From Muscardinus avellanarius (taxonomy: Eukaryota > Chordata > Mammalia > Rodentia > Gliridae), in assembly GCA_963383645.1 (NCBI GenBank), contig OY726559.1, forward strand, positions 117,554,905-117,618,904: DNA of 64,000 nt, in the 5' to 3' direction. Shown one piece after another: positions 58,518 to 64,000 of the stretch (position 1 is the stretch's first letter; each line of letters starts with the position of its first letter). The notes beneath the pieces are model-generated. The model made no database searches, was not told the origin of the DNA, and saw only the letters and a program-made list of their open reading frames with translations. The position numbers were made by a program, and so were the translations under genes.

Positions 58518-59112
58518 TTTCTTTCCTTCTTTCTTTCTTCTTTCTTTCTTCAGTACGGGGGATGGAACCCAAGAACATTTCACCTCTGAGCTACAACCCC
58601 AGCCCTATTCTTTTTTTTTTTTCTTTTTTTTCGGGTCTGGGGATGGAGCCCAGGGGCATTTGACCTCTGAGCTACTCCCCCTGCCCTATTTTTTATTCTT
58701 TATTTTGAAACAAGGTCTCACTAAGTTGTGGAGGGTCTCACTGAGTAGCTGAGGCTGTCCACAAACTTCAATCCTCTGGTCTGAGCCTCCCAATGCTGGG
58801 ATTACAAGGGTGTGCCACCACGGCCAGCTTGTTTTGTTGTTTCTCTTTCTTTCTTCCTTCCTTTCTTTCTTTCTTTCTTTCTTTCTTTTCTTTTCTTTCT
58901 TTTTCCTTTTTTTTTTTTTTTGCAGTAATGAGGATGAAATCTAGGGGCATTCTACCTCTGAGCTACACCTCCCGCCCTATTTTTTATTCTTTATTTGAAA
59001 CAGGGTCTCACTGAGTTGTAGAGGGCCTCACTAAAGAGCTGAGGCTGGCCATGAAACTTGGTCCTCCTGTCTCAGCCTCCCAAATGCTGGGATGTGCCAC
59101 CATGCCTGGCTT
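58475..59112 (-). repeat. (TTTC)n-tailed minus-strand SINEs
   Basis: (TTTC)n 58475-58550, right half 58552-58605, type A copy 58632-58830, (TTTC)n 58843-58905, copy 58920-59112. The last SINE before the SEMA6C promoter. Confidence 0.85.
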
Positions 59113-59165
59113 GTTTTGTGGTTTCTTACTCTGTTTATCTCACTGGTTCACCTGGCCTTAAATCG

Positions 59166-59167
<2 letters not shown>

Positions 59168-59213
<46 letters not shown>
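59168..59213. repeat. (GT)n microsatellite
   Basis: About 23 uninterrupted GT units. No SINE follows it in the rest of the window. Confidence 0.95.
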
Positions 59214-59214
<1 letters not shown>

Positions 59215-60079
59215 GCTCCCTTACTCTGGGGCTGCACCCACTTGCTGATGCTACCTGCCCTGATCCCAGTGTAGTTAAGGCTGGTGTGGAAATGATCAAC
59301 CCCCCAGACCAAGATGTGGGTGGAAATGTCCATTCAGATAACGCCATTTAGAATGCCAATGTCTCCCAGGCCGCCTACTTTTCTGGGAATTTTGAGCATG
59401 CCTTTGTCACAGCCCTACGCAGGGAAGAATCCCAGCAGGCAATACCAAGGTGGCAGCCAAGCGGTCCTGTCTGAAGTAGCCTCTTTCTTCCTCCTCACTG
59501 GCATTCCTCAAATGCAAGGGTCTTTATGGAGGGTGGGGAGGAAGGGGCAGCTTTGCTGCTCAGAGGGCCGTCCAGGGCTCTCTGAGGAAGGCTGGACATC
59601 ACTGGTCCTGGGCCCACAAGGTGCCAAGGGGGAAGGGCAGCTGGCGGCTTCTCTATCAGGCCCCTGTGTGGCTCCCATTTCTGTGGGTTCTCTGATTCAA
59701 TGAGTCTCGGTCCCCACCTCTTTCTTCTCTCATCTTTCCTCTTGCAGCAACCAGCAGCTGCCTGCCCGCCACCCTAGCTTTCTGGCTCCTTAGTTCCCAG
59801 CAAGGTGGCCCGAGCCCATCCTGCTCTGACAGTGAGGTGGGAGGGGAGGGATTATGGGGACAAGGAAAAGCTCCCGGGAACACTTTCCTTTCCTTCCCCA
59901 GGCCGCAAGCCCCCAAGTCTACGCTACGCTAGGCCTCACTGGGGTCAGGACCAAGGACAGGCGTGGGGAGAAAGAAGGAGAAAAAGGTCAAAAGCACCGA
60001 GAGCAGGAGCCAGGGGTTGGGGCAGAGTAGGGAGAGGCGGGAGGCTCCCTAGGGAACAGGGTCGCCAGAGCCACGCAGG
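59214..60079. other. SINE-free upstream flank of SEMA6C
   Basis: Unique sequence before the CpG island. I recognise no exon. Confidence 0.45.
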
Positions 60080-61500
60080 GGCCGCGGGCAGGATGGCGCA
60101 GGCTCTGACAGCCCGGCCCGGCCGAGGCCCCGGGTGTCCTGCCTCGCTTCTCTCAGCTTCTCTTGTGACATTTCTCCTCAGGGCCACTCCCACGTCAGCC
60201 CGTCTGTGTGCGTCTCAGCCTCCGTCAGGGTCTCGGCGACCGTCCGTCGGTCTCTCCATCTCGCGCCTGTCTGGGGTCTCGGGCTCCCTCCCCGCCTGGC
60301 CCTCGGGGTGGACGGAGCCCCGGAGCCCCGCCCCCGAGCGGCGCCATTGGCGGAGAGGTGGCGGGGAGGCGGGGTCTGGCCGGCGTCTGGCGCTGCGATT
60401 GGCGGGGACGGCCGGGAGGCGGGCCGGGGCGGGCCTCCGGGAGGCGGGCGGGGCGCTGGGGCCGAGCCCAGAGCTCCGGGCGGTCGCATTGTTTTCCTCC
60501 GCGGATCCGCGGCGGGAGTGGGGCTGCGACCCGGACCCGGGCTCCGGTGGCCCCGCTGCGCCCGGGAGCCCCGACCCCAGCGCCGGCGCGTCGGGACGCC
60601 CGTCGCATCGCACCCGAGCCCGGACCGCGGAATCCAACTCCGCGCCGCGCCGCGACCTGGATCCGCGACCCGGATCTCCGAGCAAGTGCCGGGCTGCGGG
60701 GGGCGGCGGCGGCGGCCTGGCGAGGTGCGGGGGGCGGCGCTCGGCGCCCGGCTGCGGGGAGGTCCGCGGAGTTGGGGTGCGCGGGAGCAGGGCCGGCCGG
60801 CCCCCTCCTGCACGGGGCCGGCTCCGGGCGCCCCTGGCGGCGGGTCTCTCCGAGTCGCGCCCCGCCGGGTTAGGGGGACGAGAGGGGAGCTTTTCCTTTT
60901 CTTTTCTCTCTTTTGAGGCGCGCAGCGTACGGAGGGTGGAAGTCTGGGTCCCTCGCCTCCCCCGCAGGGTAAGGAAGGCTCCCAGACTCGGGGAGGACCG
61001 GACCCGGCCGTGCCCCTGCGGGGCGTGAAGGGGTCGCGCCGTCCAGACTTTGCCTGGGGCTGCACCGTCGTCCTTGTGCAGCTGGAGTGCGAGCACCCCC
61101 TGGAGGGTCGGCTTGCGCGCAGGGTCGGGGAGTAGGGCCCCGAGAAACATGGGTCCCAGCGCCCGTCCTCCTCTCCGCCCCACTCGGCGCGGGCTTTGTT
61201 GGACCCCTCTCCCCGAGACAGCCGAGGCGCCCGCATCCCAGCTCCGGGACCCGCTCCGCGCGCCCGGGCCCGCCCTCGTCGGCTCGCAGCCTCTGGCCCT
61301 GCTCCTCGGGCCTGGGAGACCCGCCTCCGCCCCCCGCCCCGCTCGCGTCCCACTCGGGCTGCGCCTGCAGGCCCCTCCAGCCCCTCCTCCCGCTAACGTG
61401 GCTCTGGGACCCGGTCCCGGCCCAGACTCTGCTACCCGCCCCTCCTTGGAGCCCGGGCTCCAGCGAGGGGGAGACACGTCGAGCCCCTGGCCCCAGGCCC
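60080..61500 (+). promoter_or_regulatory. SEMA6C: Presumed SEMA6C CpG-island promoter
   Basis: Very GC- and CpG-rich island, TATA-less. Two inverted CCAAT boxes (ATTGG at 60345-60349 and 60398-60402, both followed by cgg or cgggg) lie among repeated GC boxes at 60330-60460. Identity as SEMA6C rests on conserved gene order: next to TNFAIP8L2 and divergent from it. No SEMA6C protein sequence lies in the window. Confidence 0.6.
60480..60968 (+). other. SEMA6C: Candidate SEMA6C untranslated exon 1
   Basis: A strong donor cagg|gtaagg follows 60968. The start is a guess downstream of the CCAAT and GC boxes. Semaphorin 6C is a single-pass membrane guidance protein whose coding exons must lie beyond 64000. 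A possible second untranslated exon is 62528-62596, with acceptor 'tttcaatcag' and donor ccag|gtaagg. Confidence 0.4.
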
Positions 61501-62146
61501 AGCTGTGGCTGCGCTAGGCACCTGGATCATCCTCTCTGGGGCTGGGTGGGAGGGGAGATAGGTGCCGAGCCCCGGGCTGAGAACTGAGGGTGGGGAAAGG
61601 TGCTGGGGGGGGGTGGTCGCCTGTTCCGTGAGGCTCCCCGCGCACCGCCGGTGCCCCCGAGGAAGGTGGACTGGGGCGGGCGACCGGCCAGGGGCTTCCT
61701 GCTATTGTCCCCAGCCCGGTCTCCCCTTCCCATCCCTTCCCCAGCCCCGCTAGACTCTGGCTATGACCTCGGCCACTCCCCAGAGGTGGCTGCCCCTCCA
61801 GGAAAGAGAAGAGGCTAGTTTCCTCTTCCCAGCAAGGGGAGCTCTAGGAAGGGACGGAAGAGTGGGCCAGGTCCCTCGCCGCCCGGCTGGGGGCTGGGTG
61901 GGAGGCTCCCAGATGCTGCTCCATCGATAGGATGGGAAACCCTCCTAAAAATGTCACAGTTGAGTGTAAGGGGCCCAGGCGAAGGCCCGCCAAGTATTTT
62001 TAGGGGCTGGCCTGATCCAGCCTCGAGTGTTGTGTGTGTGTGGGCCGAGGTGGGATGGGAGGGAGTCCAGGCCTGCTGTTCTCAGGGAAGAACCAAGGGG
62101 GCTGGGGGTGCTTAGTTATCAGAGCATTTTTCTGGAAATGAAGAGC

Positions 62147-62165
62147 ATGCAAATGAAATGCAAAT
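62147..62165 (+). promoter_or_regulatory. Tandem POU octamer sites
   Basis: Two perfect ATGCAAAT octamers start at 62147 and 62158, 11 bp apart, about one helical turn, on the same strand. A SOX-like ATTGT lies 8 bp further on (62174-62178). Confidence 0.5.
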
Positions 62166-63312
62166 TAGCCTCTATTGTCCCTGGCTAGGGCTTCTTTGCT
62201 CAGAAGGCTGTTGGATTCGGAAGGTTTTGACAGGGGAGTGGTCTTCATGCCCTGCAAATCCTCCCAGTCACCCTTTTCCCCAAGGCTGGTCCTGTAGGTC
62301 TTGGAGTTTCTGGCCAGGGACCATCCCCAGCCCTCAAATCTCTGGGCATGAAGTCCAGTACCTTTTTAAGAAAACTAAATGTCACCTCCCCTCCCCCCCG
62401 GGGAGGCAGCATCTCCCTGACCCCAGCCTCAGCCCACCTGGCCTCATGCTCACCTTTACTTTAGAGATATTTGGTGAGGGAGGTGTAACTCAGCCTTTTC
62501 CCTCCTTTTGTCTCTTCTTTCAATCAGGTCCGAGGTCTCCTACCCCCTCTGAGGTCTTCTGTCTGTTTCAGTCCCCCACAGAGGTGACCGCTCCAGGTAA
62601 GGACAGTAGCTCCTGAGGGAGGGGCCGGAAGGGACTCAGCCAGGTGGCAGGAAGAGGGTCTGGCCGTCCTCCCCACTTGCCAGAGACCAAAGTTGTTTCC
62701 AGGGTGAAGATACCAGTTGCCCAGGGCAACTGGGGGGGGCGGGGCAGGTAGGAAAGCATAGGAGAGGAGCTGTGTCCCTTCTCTTCCCCCGGGAGCCCGG
62801 AGCGCGGGCATCCGGAAACCTGGCATGGGGGAGGAGGGTCGTTAGCTGGATTTCTGCAGCCCCTGGGGAAGGGGTCATCATTAGGCCTTCCCACCCCTTC
62901 CCTCCTCCAGCTCTCTCGGGGCCCCACCTGACGTCAACCTACCCATCAGTGACGCTGGATGGGCGGCGGTGGGGGGGGACACCTGGGTCCTGGCTTCAAG
63001 TGGAATTTATGGAAGTTGGAAGGAGGCCCGTGAGCCTTGGGTTTCTCCTTTAGGGGACTTGGTGGGGTGGTCCACAAAAGAGAAGATGCTTACCCTGTCT
63101 GACCTGGTTTCCAGAGCCTCCTCAGCCCCTCATTGTAAACTTTAGGGGTAGGCAGGAAGCTGGAGTGCACCTCCCAAGTGGGGGGGGGCAGGGTCAGCTG
63201 GCTGCAGGCGAGGATGGGTGGGACCAAGGCCTGTCTCATCCTCCATCCTTTCTGTCATAACCGTTTTTTTCTTGGACTTTGCACTACAATTGCTTGCCAT
63301 TGAATTATTTAT

Positions 63313-63345
63313 ATTTCAATTTCAGAGGCAGTCCGAAATTGAAAT
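63313..63345. promoter_or_regulatory. Palindromic pair of ISRE-like motifs
   Basis: Perfect 11-bp inverted repeat: atttcaatttc 63313-63323 and gaaattgaaat 63335-63345 with an 11-base spacer. Each arm contains GAAANNGAAA, the IRF/ISRE core. Confidence 0.45.
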
Positions 63346-63536
63346 CAGCCTAGACCCAAGTGTCCCCCCACCCCCAATCCAGGGAAGAGGGAAGAAAGGG
63401 GGGGCATGTCCAGCCATTTCACACCCCCCCCCAGTGGGCAGGTCCCCCACCCAGCAAGTACACACACTGGTTCTTAAGAGCCAAGGAGGGAACAGGGGGC
63501 TAGGGAGGCCGGGAGGGGGCACAGTGGTCGAGGAGA

Positions 63537-63562
63537 CAGCTGCAGCCGGAGCTAAATTTAGC
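63537..63562. promoter_or_regulatory. E-box plus palindromic MEF2 site
   Basis: CAGCTG at 63537-63542 and, 9 bp later, CTAAATTTAG at 63552-63561, a perfect MEF2 consensus (YTAWWWWTAR) on both strands inside the 12-bp palindrome gctaaatttagc. Confidence 0.5.
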
Positions 63563-63857
63563 CTCTGATCTGGCTTGGACGCAGATTCATTTTTGGCTAA
63601 GACGCCCCCCCCCCTTCCCTGCACTGCCTCTTCCTTAGCAGCGGGAAGGGCCCTTGGAGCACAAGCTTGGAGTACCACAGTGACCCCGAGGCTGCCCCGC
63701 CATGTTCTTCCCCAGTCCTGGAGGGGACCTTGGCTTCTGCGCAGCCAGCCGCATCACCCCCAGGGCCAGCGGGGGTTTGTGAGGGAGGGGGAGGCCGCTG
63801 GCTCTCTCTCCCTCGCTCGCTTGGTGCCCTCTTCCTCCTCCCAGTGCCAAGGAGTCA

Positions 63858-63891
63858 CTATTTATAATGTTAAGGCTTTAGCAGCTAATTA
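63858..63891. promoter_or_regulatory. MEF2 site and homeodomain core
   Basis: CTATTTATAA at 63858-63867 is a perfect MEF2 consensus. TAATTA at 63886-63891 is a homeodomain core framed by CAGCT and AGCTG. Confidence 0.45.
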
Positions 63892-64000
63892 TAGCTGAGA
63901 AGGGGTTAGCGCCAGGGGGAGTCAGAAGGTGTCACCTCCTAAGTGCCCCAGCCCCAGTCAGGGGAGGAGGGAAAGCGGGAAGGAGGGAGGGAGGGCGGCA

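Larger units (their letters stand above)
60969..64000 (+). other. SEMA6C: Presumed SEMA6C intron 1, SINE-free
   Basis: Three kilobases without a single SINE, in a window where they make up most of the sequence. It holds clustered transcription-factor motifs (separate entries) and the candidate exon at 62528-62596. Confidence 0.5.

Noticed and set aside
59805..61477. Long open frames on both strands (up to 420 aa) in the CpG island
   Set aside because: Stop codons are rare in very GC-rich DNA. The translations are Pro/Arg/Gly-rich on both strands and contain no recognisable domain.

Overview
The window is mammalian nuclear DNA. It carries five complete multi- or single-exon genes with orthologues in all mammals, plus the 5' end of a sixth. 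The order and strands are VPS72(+), TMOD4(+), SCNM1(-), LYSMD1(+), TNFAIP8L2(-) and SEMA6C(+, promoter and first intron only). This is the human 1q21.3 gene order read in reverse. The host is probably a sciuromorph rodent (squirrel, mountain beaver or dormouse group). The dominant repeat is a composite SINE whose left half is 7SL/B1-like and whose right half is ID-like, the B1-dID/MEN type known from those families. I cannot fix the species by eye.

Layout. 540-16130: VPS72 (H2A.Z chaperone subunit of SRCAP/TIP60), six coding exons, 364 aa. 18235-29260: TMOD4 (muscle tropomodulin), nine coding exons, 345 aa. 29811-35167: SCNM1 (zinc-finger splicing factor), seven exons on the minus strand, 230 aa. 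35168-36025: a shared divergent promoter. 36026-43800: LYSMD1, three coding exons, 227 aa. 43824-44757: TNFAIP8L2/TIPE2, single coding exon, 184 aa. 44760-59200: intergenic, mostly SINEs. 60080-61500: CpG island, the presumed SEMA6C promoter and untranslated first exon. 61000-64000: SINE-free first intron with motif clusters. TMOD4/SCNM1 and LYSMD1/TNFAIP8L2 meet tail to tail. SCNM1/LYSMD1 and TNFAIP8L2/SEMA6C start head to head.

By eye about 39 kb of 64 kb (roughly 60%) is SINE or simple repeat, often in same-orientation trains. Three SINE subtypes are used below. Type A has a right half with 'ggtctggggatgg' read antisense and a 'cggacagcctcagc' left half. Type B has a shortened left half ('ggcttaagagaccc') and a right half reading 'gggcttccaggaacccc'. 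Type C has 'gaggctctcagcaac' and 'gaaagcctctgggttcc'. 'Left half' means the 7SL/B1-like part and 'right half' the ID-like part. SINE boundaries are approximate (about 10 bp).

The genes do not form one pathway. They are a compact, conserved housekeeping, muscle and immune cluster. I found no undescribed protein system. The best leads are a GC-AG intron in VPS72, nested SINE insertions with readable target-site duplications, a 215-bp tandem duplication, and a set of octamer, ISRE-palindrome and E-box/MEF2 motifs in SEMA6C intron 1.
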